A DNA stretch of 64,000 nt from assembly GCF_003937825.1 (NCBI RefSeq), contig NZ_RSFW01000003.1:1-64000 (forward strand), written 5' to 3'. The notes beneath the pieces are model-generated. The model saw only the letters and a list, made by a program, of their open reading frames with translations, did no database searches and had not been told where the DNA came from. Source of the DNA: Mesobacillus subterraneus. GTDB taxonomy: Bacteria > Bacillota > Bacilli > Bacillales > Cytobacillaceae. Both the position numbers and the translations under genes were made by a program. How positions within the stretch are numbered: the first letter of the stretch is position 1; each line of letters begins with the position of its first letter. Of this stretch, positions 8,209-16,096 are shown piece by piece.

Positions 8209-8795
8209 CAGAGGATAATAAACGCCAGGCTTATCTTGGCTGGACGGATTCCCCATTGGTCCCGGGTCAAGTTTTTCCTGAGGTTCTTGTTTCTTATCAA
8301 CAGATCTATACAAGTGATCTTAGGAGATGCAGAGAAACGGCAGAGGCCCTTTTTCCTGGCAGAGTTCCAGTGAAGATGGAAGAATTCAGGGAAATGAATT
8401 TCGGAGAGTGGGAAGGCCGTACATATGAGCAGCTAAAGGCCAAGCCGCTGTATCAAAAGTGGCTTGCTGACCCTTTCGCCGCTGTTCCTCCGCATGGAGA
8501 ATCCTTTTCAGAGTTTGCCCGCCGAGTGGAATCCGGCTGGAGCAAAATAACACGGGAAATCCTTGAAAATGGAATAAAGACATCGGCCATTGTGACCCAT
8601 GGGGGTGTGATTCGATATTTATTAACACAATACGGATCGGAAGAAAAATCCTTTTGGGATTGGAGAATTCCTCATGGCCATGGTTATGATTTTATATGGA
8701 AGATAGAGGGATTAAGGAGGGGAGAACGTTGCACTTTGTTACAGGAGGTGCCTTTCATGGAAAAGCAAAATGGGTCAAGGAGCAATATCGGTTAA
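8166..8795 (+). CDS. cobC: Alpha-ribazole phosphatase-like histidine phosphatase
   Basis: This 209-residue protein of the histidine phosphatase (phosphoglycerate mutase-like) superfamily probably dephosphorylates alpha-ribazole phosphate or cobalamin phosphate. The catalytic His lies in LFRHGLTEDN, with TSDLRRCRETAEAL, the acid residue region EMNFGEWEGRTYEQL and the second His in VTHGGVIRYLL. It overlaps cobS upstream and the second cobU-like gene downstream. Another phosphatase of the same superfamily closes the operon at 11003, so assignment of the exact substrate to each is open. Confidence 0.85.
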   Translation: MDDHVVITLFRHGLTEDNKRQAYLGWTDSPLVPGQVFPEVLVSYQQIYTSDLRRCRETAEALFPGRVPVKMEEFREMNFGEWEGRTYEQLKAKPLYQKWLADPFAAVPPHGESFSEFARRVESGWSKITREILENGIKTSAIVTHGGVIRYLLTQYGSEEKSFWDWRIPHGHGYDFIWKIEGLRRGERCTLLQEVPFMEKQNGSRSNIG

Positions 8796-9157
8796 AGGAA
8801 AATGAGCATTCCTGGCATTCAGCATATAAAAAAGATCCGCTTATAGAACCTGGCAAGGTGGATATCGTTATTTTCGAAGGAGTGGAAGCCTGGCTCCGGG
8901 AATGGGCTCGCTGCATAGGACCAGATGTGATCAGGCAGAACTGGCATTCATTAGTCCAGGACTGGCTTGTATGGGAAAGTCAGCATCCACAGCGGAAATT
9001 CGTCGTCATAGGTTGTGATATCTCAAAGGGGATTGTACCGCTGGCACCTGAAGACAGGAACTGGAGGGACGTGACTGGATGGGTCTATCAAGACCTGGTG
9101 TCTGCTGCTGAACGGGTTGATATCATCTGGTATGGAATAAACCAAAAACTAAAATAA
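8729..9157 (+). CDS. Second CobU-like protein with altered P-loop
   Basis: This 142-residue protein resembles CobU but is shorter. It has a P-loop-like VTGGAFHGKAKWV, in which the Ser/Thr after GK is replaced by Ala. Its C-terminal segment, DISKGIVPLAPEDRNWRDVTGWVYQDL followed by ADxV-type and GINQKLK residues (positions 9022-9154), is the CobU C-terminal signature that the first cobU lacks. The HKxxR motif is not evident. The TTG at 8729 is preferred because it follows AAGGAGGGGAG with good spacing; an in-frame ATG at 8696 lies inside cobC without a ribosome site. It may act with CobU or be a specialised or decaying paralogue. Confidence 0.7.
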   Translation: MHFVTGGAFHGKAKWVKEQYRLKENEHSWHSAYKKDPLIEPGKVDIVIFEGVEAWLREWARCIGPDVIRQNWHSLVQDWLVWESQHPQRKFVVIGCDISKGIVPLAPEDRNWRDVTGWVYQDLVSAAERVDIIWYGINQKLK

Positions 9158-9170
9158 AGGGGTTTTAAAA

Positions 9171-9767
9171 ATGAGATTATATACGAGGACAGGCGATAAA
9201 GGCCAGACGAGTATTATTGGCGGAAGAGTGGAGAAGGATGATATTCGTGTGGAGGCATATGGTACGGTGGATGAAGTCAATTGTTTTGTTGGACAGGCTG
9301 TAACCCAGCTGGATGCTGCCATTTTTCAAGATGTGCTCGAAGACCTTGAAAAGATCCAGCATGAACTGTTTGACTGTGGCGGAGACCTGGCGAATGTGAC
9401 AAAGACAAGGGAACTTAAGCTGACAATGGAATCGATTGACTACCTTGAGACGAAAATTGATGAACTGATTGCTGAAGCTCCTGAGCTTGAACGCTTCATT
9501 TTACCAGGAGGTGCCCCGGCTGCCGCTTCTATTCATATTGCCCGGACGGTGACAAGAAGAGCGGAGAGGTTAACCGTTTCATTGCTGAAGGCTGACCCGG
9601 AATGTTCAGAAATAGCATTGAAGTATTTAAATAGATTATCAGATTATTTCTTTGCACTTGGTAGAGTGATTAATTTCAGGCTTAACCATAAGGATGTTGA
9701 ATATGTCCGCAGCGCAAGAGTTTTTAGAGAAGGGAAGCGCAAGGAGGAGAATAAGGGTGAAGAGTAG
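9171..9767 (+). CDS. pduO: PduO-type cob(I)alamin adenosyltransferase
   Basis: This 198-residue cytosolic enzyme transfers the adenosyl group from ATP to reduced corrinoid. Its N-terminal RLYTRTGDKGQTSIIGG is the ATP-binding signature, followed by EAYGTVDEVNCFVG, and the C-terminal half has FILPGGAPAAASIHIARTVTRRAER, typical of the trimeric PduO fold. Length is normal. It starts 13 bases after the CobU-like gene with its own AAGGGG ribosome site, and its end overlaps the start of the ECF substrate-binding gene. Confidence 0.95.
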   Translation: MRLYTRTGDKGQTSIIGGRVEKDDIRVEAYGTVDEVNCFVGQAVTQLDAAIFQDVLEDLEKIQHELFDCGGDLANVTKTRELKLTMESIDYLETKIDELIAEAPELERFILPGGAPAAASIHIARTVTRRAERLTVSLLKADPECSEIALKYLNRLSDYFFALGRVINFRLNHKDVEYVRSARVFREGKRKEENKGEE

Positions 9768-10248
9768 GAGGTTGTCATGGATCGCCATGCTGGTTGCCCT
9801 TTCTGCGGTTGGGGCGTCCCTTAAAATTCCTGCTCCGATTGGAAGTGTGGCATTGGACTCTTTTCCCGCTTTGCTGGCCGCTGGATTATTTGGCGGGCCT
9901 GCAGGAGCGGCAGCAGGAAGCCTGGGCCATTTGCTTTCGGCTTTGATCGGCGGATTGCCTCTCGGCCCATTTCATGTATTGATTGCTGGCGAGATGGCTC
10001 TATTGGCGTATGTGTTTGCATTGTTGTATAAAAATGACAAGCGGTTGTCTGCGGGTATGCTCTTTGTCATCGGTAACAGCTTTGTCGCACCGCTTCCGTT
10101 CATTTTCATTATGGGAATGCCATTTTATATCGCGATCGTGCCATCCCTTTTCACCGGTTCTGTTTTGAACACAGTGCTCGCTTTCCTGGTATTGCCGAGG
10201 ATAGCTCGAGTGTTTGAGCGTTCCCCGCTATTCTCAAGGGAAACCTAG
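9757..10248 (+). CDS. cblT: ECF transporter S component, probable alpha-ribazole transporter
   Basis: This 163-residue protein has about five hydrophobic segments and the ECF substrate-binding pattern: an N-terminal positive stretch, then LVALSAVGASLKIPAP, GPAGAAAGSLGHLLSALIGG and PFHVLIAGE. It should work with a shared energising module (EcfA/A'/T) encoded elsewhere. Its position directly before the PurM-like kinase matches the cblT-cblS pair described in Listeria and Geobacillus for alpha-ribazole uptake and phosphorylation. GTG at 9757 follows AAGGAGGAG and is preferred over the in-frame ATG at 9694, which lies well inside pduO. Transport of a related ligand is possible. Confidence 0.75.
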   Translation: MKSRRLSWIAMLVALSAVGASLKIPAPIGSVALDSFPALLAAGLFGGPAGAAAGSLGHLLSALIGGLPLGPFHVLIAGEMALLAYVFALLYKNDKRLSAGMLFVIGNSFVAPLPFIFIMGMPFYIAIVPSLFTGSVLNTVLAFLVLPRIARVFERSPLFSRET

Positions 10249-10278
10249 AGAAGGGTTTATTTTAGAGGAGGGTTTTCC

Positions 10279-10998
10279 TTGAGGGACATATTGATGATTC
10301 CTGTTAATGAAGAAATCAGCCTCATTATGGCAAGTGACAATAGCGGGTCAGTCGGAATGAAAGAGAAGGATGCGGTCCAGGTTCCTTATGAAACCGTGGC
10401 TTACTATTCGTTCAGGGTCGCTGTCATGGAATGCATAAGTGCCGGTGCTGAGCCATTTGCCGTCACACTCCAAAATTTCTGCGGTGAAGATGCATGGGAA
10501 GCACTAGTAAAAGGAATTGAGCAGGGTATGACGGAGCTTGGGAAACAGAATGTGAAAATCACAGGCAGCACAGAGAGCAATTTTTCTTTGAGCCAGTCGG
10601 CGATTGGTTTAACTGTACTTGGAAAGATCGCAGGGAGAACAGAACACGATCAGCTGACCTATAATGATCAAACCCTCATGGCAGTCATCGGCCAGCCGCT
10701 TGTAGGACAAGAAGTGGTAAAAAGGAAAGATGACGTTGTCCCGTTAGCAGTATTCAAAGAGATTTGCGCGCTAGAATCGGTAGTGACGATTCCGGTAGGC
10801 TCCAAAGGGATTTTATATGAATTGAATGGTCTTTTTACGAACCTACAGTTTTCGGCGAAGAATCTGGAAACAAACCTTGATCTGATTAAGTCTTCAGGCC
10901 CTTCAACCTGCTTTATTGCTGTCTATCCGGAATCATTAAAAACGAAGGTGGCTTCCATAGCAGGCCGCCATTTTCACGAAATCAATTATTTGGGGTGA
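10279..10998 (+). CDS. cblS: Probable alpha-ribazole kinase (PurM/AIR-synthase-like)
   Basis: This 239-residue protein has a PurM-like ATP-binding fold: MASDNSGSVGMKEKDAVQVPYE near the N-terminus, SFRVAVMECISAGAEPFAVTLQ in the middle, and KITGSTESNFSLSQSAIGLTVLG as the second conserved block. In the context of cblT and late cobalamin genes this fits CblS, which phosphorylates imported alpha-ribazole and so bypasses the CobT route. No cobT is seen in the window. TTG at 10279 follows AGAGGAGGG. The function rests on context and fold recognition rather than on unique catalytic residues. Confidence 0.72.
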   Translation: MRDILMIPVNEEISLIMASDNSGSVGMKEKDAVQVPYETVAYYSFRVAVMECISAGAEPFAVTLQNFCGEDAWEALVKGIEQGMTELGKQNVKITGSTESNFSLSQSAIGLTVLGKIAGRTEHDQLTYNDQTLMAVIGQPLVGQEVVKRKDDVVPLAVFKEICALESVVTIPVGSKGILYELNGLFTNLQFSAKNLETNLDLIKSSGPSTCFIAVYPESLKTKVASIAGRHFHEINYLG

Positions 10999-11002
10999 AA
11001 AC

Positions 11003-11626
11003 GTGCTTCATTTATATGTAATCAGACATGGGGAAACAGAATGGAATAAGGAGAAGAGGAGCCAGGGGCGGCTCGATTCTGCACTCACAATGAAGGGAGA
11101 GGAAGATGCCATACTACTGGGTGAAAGACTTAAAGATACAGAATTCCGGCAAATCATCTCCTCCCCAAGCGGGCGAACATTGGATACTGCAAGACTGGTA
11201 AAAGGAGAGCGGCTAATCCCTCTAATAACGGACGAAAGGCTGATGGAGATTGACCTCGGAACGTGGCAGGGGAAAACGGAAGCCGAGATTAAATCTCACT
11301 ATCCAAATGCTTTCGACTCCTATTGGAACCAGCCCGAAGCATACGAAAATGAAGACGGAGAGACCTTTCTGCAGGTTCAGCAAAGACTACTGCAGTTTCT
11401 AGAAGATCTAGAGAAAAAAATGACGGAGGGAAATGTCCTGATTGTGACACACGGAGTCGTCATTAAGACTCTGCACCTCCTATGTCGAAATGCTTCAATC
11501 AGCCAGGTTTGGGATCCGCCGTATATCCACGGCACGAGTTTGACGGTTTTGACATTGAGTGGTGGGAAAAAAGAGCTGAAGCTTGAAGCCTGCATATCAC
11601 ATTGGTCCTCATACAAGTCTGGTTAG
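11003..11626 (+). CDS. Histidine phosphatase family protein, second in operon
   Basis: This 207-residue phosphoglycerate mutase-like phosphatase has the catalytic motif VIRHGETEWN at residues 6-15, SSPSGRTLDTARL, the acidic EIDLGTWQGKTEAEI and the second histidine in VTHGVVIKTL. It starts with GTG 4 bases after the cblS stop, preceded by GGGGTG, and is the last gene of the B12 operon. It could be the alpha-ribazole-phosphate phosphatase, with the gene at 8166 acting on another intermediate, or the reverse. A general sugar-phosphate phosphatase role cannot be excluded. Confidence 0.8.
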   Translation: MLHLYVIRHGETEWNKEKRSQGRLDSALTMKGEEDAILLGERLKDTEFRQIISSPSGRTLDTARLVKGERLIPLITDERLMEIDLGTWQGKTEAEIKSHYPNAFDSYWNQPEAYENEDGETFLQVQQRLLQFLEDLEKKMTEGNVLIVTHGVVIKTLHLLCRNASISQVWDPPYIHGTSLTVLTLSGGKKELKLEACISHWSSYKSG

Positions 11627-11840
11627 CCATATGAGATGACCCAAATCAATTTCCCGGCTTCAGCCTCTTGAAGCCAAGTGTTTACATAAAAAAACTTATC
11701 GTGCATGTTTCAATTTCTGTCTCTACTGAGACAAACTGTCTTAGATATTATCCGGACACGGGTCGAACATAGAGGAATCTTTATCCTCTTCAACATCAAG
11801 ATCCGCGCCATAGAAGTACAGGGTAAGCCCTGTGTTCATT

Positions 11841-11927
11841 TGCGATATTGAGTATGCAGAATATGTACAATTGAGGAAACAGTTGAGTGTGCTCCGCGAG
11901 AAAATGAAGCTGTATAACCAAGCTTGA
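11841..11927 (+). pseudogene. 3' remnant of a second ohrR gene
   Basis: Read in frame from 11841 this segment encodes CDIEYAEYVQLRKQLSVLRE and a few more residues before a TGA. It aligns with the last 29 residues of the OhrR at 631-1083 (CNIEYDEYEQLMKQLSVLRG and onward). No matching winged-helix sequence precedes it. It is therefore the surviving tail of a lost paralogue, followed by its own terminator. The 11627-11840 stretch before it holds no gene I can support. Confidence 0.8.
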
Positions 11928-11933
11928 TAGGAG

Positions 11934-11968
11934 AGAAGCATAAGGACTTTACCTTGTGCTTCTTTTAA
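11934..11968 (+). terminator. Intrinsic terminator after the ohrR remnant
   Basis: The stem AGAAGCATAAGG/CCTTGTGCTTCT is followed by TTTT. Confidence 0.75.
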
Positions 11969-12045
11969 GTGAACGAATGCTAAAATCATTTCAGAGACAT
12001 ATATTCAAAAGTCTTATATAATAATGGTCAAGGAGGTGAAAAAGT

Positions 12046-12453
12046 ATGGAAAAGCAAATTTTAGAAATCTTAATGGGAATGCAAAAAGATCTACTAGAAG
12101 TTAAAACAAACGTACAAAGAGTAGAAACAGACATACATGAGGTAAAGGCAAATGTACAAAGAGTAGAAACAGACGTACATGAGGTAAAGGCAAATGTACA
12201 AAGAGTAGAAACAGACGTACATGAGGTAAAGGTGAACTTAGAAAGAGTAGAAACAGAAGTTCTAGAAGTCAAGTCTAATGTACAAGAAATCCAAAAAACG
12301 GTCAAAAGAATTGAAATTTCTCAAAATGATGATGTCATTGCAATTTTGAAAGTAAACAAAAAGAAAACAGATCTGGAAGTTGACTATTTTAACAACAGAT
12401 TAATTGAAATGGACAAGCGATTATTTGTTTTGGAGAAAGCGATCCAAAGTTAG
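12046..12453 (+). CDS. Coiled-coil protein with 14-residue tandem repeats
   Basis: This 135-residue soluble protein has no recognised enzymatic motif. Residues about 23-78 are four near-identical 14-residue units of the form VQRVETDVHEVKAN, two heptads each, predicting a long continuous coiled coil. The tail (FNNRLIEMDKRLFVLEKAI) is also heptad-like. The DNA repeats are 42 bp and nearly identical, so the copy number may vary. The ATG follows AAGGAGGTGAAAAAG and TATAAT-like sequence lies just upstream. A second helical fragment follows at 12554. Function unknown. Confidence 0.75.
   Translation: MEKQILEILMGMQKDLLEVKTNVQRVETDIHEVKANVQRVETDVHEVKANVQRVETDVHEVKVNLERVETEVLEVKSNVQEIQKTVKRIEISQNDDVIAILKVNKKKTDLEVDYFNNRLIEMDKRLFVLEKAIQS
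12112..12279 (+). repeat. Four in-frame 42-bp tandem repeats
   Basis: Units begin at 12112, 12154, 12196 and 12238, each starting GTACAAAGAGTAGAAACAGA (the last begins TTAGAAAGAG). The period of 42 bp preserves frame and encodes the 14-residue repeat of the coiled-coil protein. Confidence 0.9.
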
Positions 12454-12553
12454 TATATACGCTAATATAGCTGAGCAACTAGCCGAATGGTTCTGTAAAC
12501 TGCTTAGTTCAGGAACATTTCTGCCTTTTGCGGTGAGCATTGATAGTCTACAA

Positions 12554-12784
12554 ATGGAAGTGCAAGATATGAGTGAACTGAAAGAAATGCGTGCAGTTTT
12601 GAACGAGTTGATAGAAGGTCAGCAAAGACTGGAAATTGGCCAGGCGAAAATTCAACAGAATCTTGTTGAGAGTTTGGGCTTTTACACATACAAGATTGTT
12701 GAACATTTTGATATAAAAACTGATGTTTTAAACAATAGAGTCTATAGACTGGAAACAAAGATTGAGCGACTGAGCAAGCAGTAA
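12554..12784 (+). CDS. Short helical hypothetical protein, possibly a remnant
   Basis: About 76 residues from the ATG at 12554 read as a continuous helical segment, with MSELKEMRAVLNELIEGQQR and KTDVLNNRVYRLETKIERL, and resemble the style of the preceding coiled-coil protein. There is no good ribosome site before 12554 or the ATG at 12569. The open frame extends upstream to 12404 with a less credible sequence. It may be the 3' part of a broken paralogue of the gene at 12046. Function unknown. Confidence 0.4.
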   Translation: MEVQDMSELKEMRAVLNELIEGQQRLEIGQAKIQQNLVESLGFYTYKIVEHFDIKTDVLNNRVYRLETKIERLSKQ

Positions 12785-12965
12785 GGTACTAAATACGCCT
12801 ACTGTCTTTTGAAGCATGTACGGATGTTTTTCAATTAATTATAAGATCCTTCATAAATTCTCCGATTTTAAATCTTCTAAGTAGCACAAAAGCCAAAATA
12901 AAAAACTCTTCTTGTGTTTCACCCACTCTTTAACACGTTCTGTTATGAAACTATTTAAATACGAA

Positions 12966-12986
12966 AAAACACCATAAAGGTGTTTT
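12966..12986 (-). terminator. Terminator of the RsbR-like gene
   Basis: The stem AAAACACC/GGTGTTTT lies 12 bases beyond the minus-strand stop and has T-rich flanks when read on the minus strand. Confidence 0.7.
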
Positions 12987-12997
12987 CTCTTATGAAT

Positions 12998-13849
12998 TTA
13001 TATTGCAGCTACTTGTTTAAATCCCAGGTCTGATAAAGCTCTTTCTAAAGAACTGTAAAATTTGGTTATGTTAAAATCAAATCCAATTCGGGTGATGGTT
13101 TCAGCAATTGCTGGACGGATGCCGGTAATTATAGTATCTACACCTATCAACTTTAATGTTTTAATGATTTGAAAAAGTGAATTTGCAACTACATTATCGA
13201 TTACTGTTACTTTTGAAAAATCCAAAATAAAATGTTGAAGTTTAAGTCTAATAGACTCATTTAACGAAACTTGCATGATCATCTTGGAGCGTTCAAGATC
13301 TATTGTTCCAATTAGTGGTAAGACTGCAACCCCCTGTGTTATGGGAACAACCGGGACAGAGAGTATTTCTAATTCTGCAGAGAATGATTTAACACGCATA
13401 AGATTATTATTTTCGTGAACCTCTCCAATGATTCTGAAGACGGAATCAATCAGTTTATCATACCTTTCCGTTATTTGGACCAAAGTGTTGCATTCAATGC
13501 GATTTTGTTCTAATTCTTCCGTGAACAGTTCCCAAATGATTAAGCGAAACAATGAAATAACTCTTAAGGATTGTGTTAAAGTGACACCATGCTTAATGGT
13601 CAGGTTGGCTGCGTTTTTAGCCCATTGGCGTACAGATTCATAAACTTCTTCTTGGTTTTTATATAATGCTTCTCCAAAGAGTCCAATTATTTCAGTAGTA
13701 TATTTTTTGTACTCCGATTCAGGGATATTAAATTTCTCCAGTTGCTCAGTAGTATTTCTTTGATCGTTATCAGTAAATAATTTAGCGAGTACATGCCGAT
13801 TTCCAAAGATTTCCATCCCAATAAATTCAAATTCTACTTTATTTGTCAT
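12998..13849 (-). CDS. RsbR-family STAS-domain protein (stressosome-type)
   Basis: This 283-residue protein has the two-part architecture of RsbR paralogues. The N-terminal all-helical globin-like sensor domain covers about residues 1-150. The C-terminal STAS domain covers about 165-280 and includes PVVPITQGVAVLPLIGTIDLERSK, LDFSKVTVIDNVVANSLFQI and DTIITGIRPAIAETI. Such proteins form the stressosome with RsbS and sequester RsbT, feeding into sigma-B. No RsbS, RsbT or sigma-B genes are adjacent, so this is a solitary paralogue. The start follows AAAGGAGACGTCAT on the minus strand. An inverted repeat, TCGTTC-N8-GAACGA, lies just upstream. Confidence 0.85.
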   Translation of the reverse strand: MTNKVEFEFIGMEIFGNRHVLAKLFTDNDQRNTTEQLEKFNIPESEYKKYTTEIIGLFGEALYKNQEEVYESVRQWAKNAANLTIKHGVTLTQSLRVISLFRLIIWELFTEELEQNRIECNTLVQITERYDKLIDSVFRIIGEVHENNNLMRVKSFSAELEILSVPVVPITQGVAVLPLIGTIDLERSKMIMQVSLNESIRLKLQHFILDFSKVTVIDNVVANSLFQIIKTLKLIGVDTIITGIRPAIAETITRIGFDFNITKFYSSLERALSDLGFKQVAAI

Positions 13850-14202
13850 ATGACGTCTCCTTTCGTTCTATATATTGAACGATAATTTTAAAGCATGGAG
13901 TGTAAAATGAGAAAGAAATCAACCAATAATAATTAAGAACACAAACGGGTGAATAATAGGGCTGTTAAGGAAAGATAAAGAAAGGAGCTCATTGAGGAAA
14001 GGTGGAAATTCGAATGTTCACTAAACATAACACACTAAAATTGGAAAAGCGAGTTAATCACAGGAGTGAGATTGAAAGATTATCGTCATATTTTGCTAAT
14101 TAATTTATATGATTCGACTATGGAAATAAAAAAGGTAAAATAACATTCTATATAGAATAAAACATAAGGCGTTACATCAAAAAATAGCAGGGAGGTGGAG
14201 GT
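13850..14202. promoter_or_regulatory. Divergent intergenic region with two similar palindromes
   Basis: This 353-bp region separates the RsbR-like gene (minus) from the DMT transporter (plus). TCGTTC-TATATATT-GAACGA lies at 13863-13882 close to the RsbR-like start, and the perfect palindrome ATTCTATATAGAAT lies at 14145-14158 before the transporter. Both share a TTCTATATA/GAA core. A 29-residue open frame at 14014-14103 is too weak to call a gene. Confidence 0.5.
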
Positions 14203-15123
14203 GTGATTCAGAGACTGGGAAACGCACCATACCTGCTTCTGGTTGGAGCAGCGCTTTTTTGGGGCGGGAATGCGGTGGCCGGGAAGTTCCTTGCTGGTTC
14301 TCTTCCGCCAGTGACCATTTCATTCACTCGGCTGACGATTGGTGTCCTGATCATGTCGCCATTGATCATTAGGCTTTTCCGGAGGGAGAGGGCTGCACTA
14401 AAGGAGCATTTTAAATTGCTGGTTTTTCTTGCCGTGACAGGCGTGGTCGGATTCAACCTCTTGATTTATTGGGCGGTCCACTATACATCGGCGATCAATG
14501 CGACGCTGTTAAACAGCACTAGTCCCTTATTCATTTTCCTTTTATCTGCGCTGTTGATTGGCGAGAAAATGGAATTGAAGTACTGGGTATCGATGGCGAT
14601 TTCGATGATTGGCGTGCTCGTGGTCATCACTCAGGGTTCGTTTGAAAGACTGATTGCCTTACAGTTCAATATGGGTGACTTGATCATGGTTCTTGCCGTC
14701 ATTTCTTGGTCCTTGTATTCTATTTTTATCAAAAAGATTTCCGGAAAGCTGCCTTCGCTGGCGATTTTCGGATTCACGCTCGCCATTGGGTTTACGGTGA
14801 TGATTCCTGCGGTTGCGATTGAGCTGGCAATTGTGCAGGTTGATGTACCAACAATGGCAGAGTGGAGTGCTTTATTTTACATAGGGATCTTCCCGTCGAT
14901 TTGTTCGTTTCTATTATGGAATCGTGCCGTGGCGATGATTGGACCGTCGAAAGCGTCGATTTCACTGAATCTCATACCGGTGTTTGGAACGATTGCCGCG
15001 TTCCTTGTCCTGGGAGAAGTGATCACGATTCCGCAGGTACTTGGTGGATGCCTTGTTTTTATTGGCGTCTTTATTACTTCTTTTACGAGAAAGAAGAGTG
15101 TCCAATTGGCGGAGGAAGCATAG
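14203..15123 (+). CDS. EamA/DMT-family transporter
   Basis: This 306-residue membrane protein has ten predicted helices in two repeated EamA halves. The first begins GAALFWGGNAVAGKFLAG and ends near GVLVVITQG; the second begins NMGDLIMVLAVISWSLYSIFIKK and ends GGCLVFIGVFITSF. Such proteins export amino acids or metabolites by proton exchange; the substrate cannot be read. The GTG start follows GGGAGGTGGAGGT. The next gene, an alpha/beta hydrolase, begins 25 bases after its stop and may share the transcript. The palindrome at 14145 could be its operator. Confidence 0.88.
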   Translation: MIQRLGNAPYLLLVGAALFWGGNAVAGKFLAGSLPPVTISFTRLTIGVLIMSPLIIRLFRRERAALKEHFKLLVFLAVTGVVGFNLLIYWAVHYTSAINATLLNSTSPLFIFLLSALLIGEKMELKYWVSMAISMIGVLVVITQGSFERLIALQFNMGDLIMVLAVISWSLYSIFIKKISGKLPSLAIFGFTLAIGFTVMIPAVAIELAIVQVDVPTMAEWSALFYIGIFPSICSFLLWNRAVAMIGPSKASISLNLIPVFGTIAAFLVLGEVITIPQVLGGCLVFIGVFITSFTRKKSVQLAEEA

Positions 15124-15148
15124 GGAAAAAATTTAGGAGGAATAGCTG

Positions 15149-16024
15149 ATGTACGAAGAAGGTTTTGTGGAGGTTACCGGCGGGAGAGTCTGGTATGAAA
15201 TTTACAATAAGGATGCGAAAGACACGCCGGTCGTTATTTTACATGGAGGGCCAGGGTCTTCCACTTATTCGCTAAAAGGACTGAAGGCGCTAGGCAAGGA
15301 TCGTCCGGTTGTTATGTATGACCAGCTTGGCTGCGGAAAATCAGACCGCCCGACGGATAAAGCGCTGTGGAATATCGACCGTTTTGTCGAGGAGCTTGGC
15401 CAGGTGAGGGAAGCTCTGAAGCTGAATGAGGTCCATATCCTTGGCCATTCATGGGGGACAACTTTGGCTGCGGCTTATGTGCTGACGAAGCCGAGTGGGG
15501 TGAAGAGTGTGGTTTTTTCCAGTCCATGCCTCAGTGCGCCGATGTGGGAAGAGGACCAGAAGCGGAATATTGCCAAGCTGCCGGTTGACGTGCAGGAGAC
15601 GATCCGCCGCTGTGAAGAGAGCGGAGATACCGATTCCGAGGAGTTCAAGGCCGCGATCAAGGAGTTCAGCAAGGAGTTCGTGCTCCGCGGGGAACCTGAT
15701 TTGGAGTGGCTTAAAGCGGGTGCCGGGATGAAAAACCCGGATGTCTACCAGACGATGTGGGGTCCATCCGAATTTACGGTGCTTGGCAATCTCAAAACGT
15801 TTGATTGCACACCTGAACTCGGTGAGATTAAGTGTCCGACGCTGTATACATGCGGCCGTTATGATGAAGCAACACCTGAATCGACAGAGCATTTTAGCCG
15901 GTTGACGCCTGGTTCTGAGTTCCATGTGTTTGAAAAGAGCGCGCATATGCCGTATATGGAAGAGCCGGAAGAGTATCTGCAGGTCATCGGCGATTTTCTG
16001 AATAAAGTCGATCGCCAGGTGTGA
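15149..16024 (+). CDS. Proline iminopeptidase-family alpha/beta hydrolase
   Basis: This 291-residue cytosolic hydrolase is close to proline iminopeptidases (peptidase family S33). The oxyanion motif HGGPGSS lies near residue 32, the nucleophile Ser is in ILGHSWGTTLA, the Asp is in CGRYDEATPES and the His is in KSAHMPYMEEPEEY. MYDQLGCGKSDRP is a typical S33 stretch. Length is slightly under 300, as usual. It would release N-terminal proline or act on small esters or amides. It follows the DMT transporter with a strong AGGAGG site. Confidence 0.88.
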   Translation: MYEEGFVEVTGGRVWYEIYNKDAKDTPVVILHGGPGSSTYSLKGLKALGKDRPVVMYDQLGCGKSDRPTDKALWNIDRFVEELGQVREALKLNEVHILGHSWGTTLAAAYVLTKPSGVKSVVFSSPCLSAPMWEEDQKRNIAKLPVDVQETIRRCEESGDTDSEEFKAAIKEFSKEFVLRGEPDLEWLKAGAGMKNPDVYQTMWGPSEFTVLGNLKTFDCTPELGEIKCPTLYTCGRYDEATPESTEHFSRLTPGSEFHVFEKSAHMPYMEEPEEYLQVIGDFLNKVDRQV

Positions 16025-16096
16025 CTTTTGCTATACTGCCTTTTGCCATCCTTATGCTAAGTTTATAGTGTTAATTTAGCGTAAAGGAGATTTTTC

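Noticed and set aside
11741-11989. 82-codon minus-strand open frame
   Set aside because: It overlaps the ohrR remnant and its terminator and has no ribosome site. Its last 30 residues look protein-like but are not enough for a call.
14014-14103. 29-codon frame preceded by AAAGGTGG
   Set aside because: Too short, no terminator or conservation evidence; kept only as a note.
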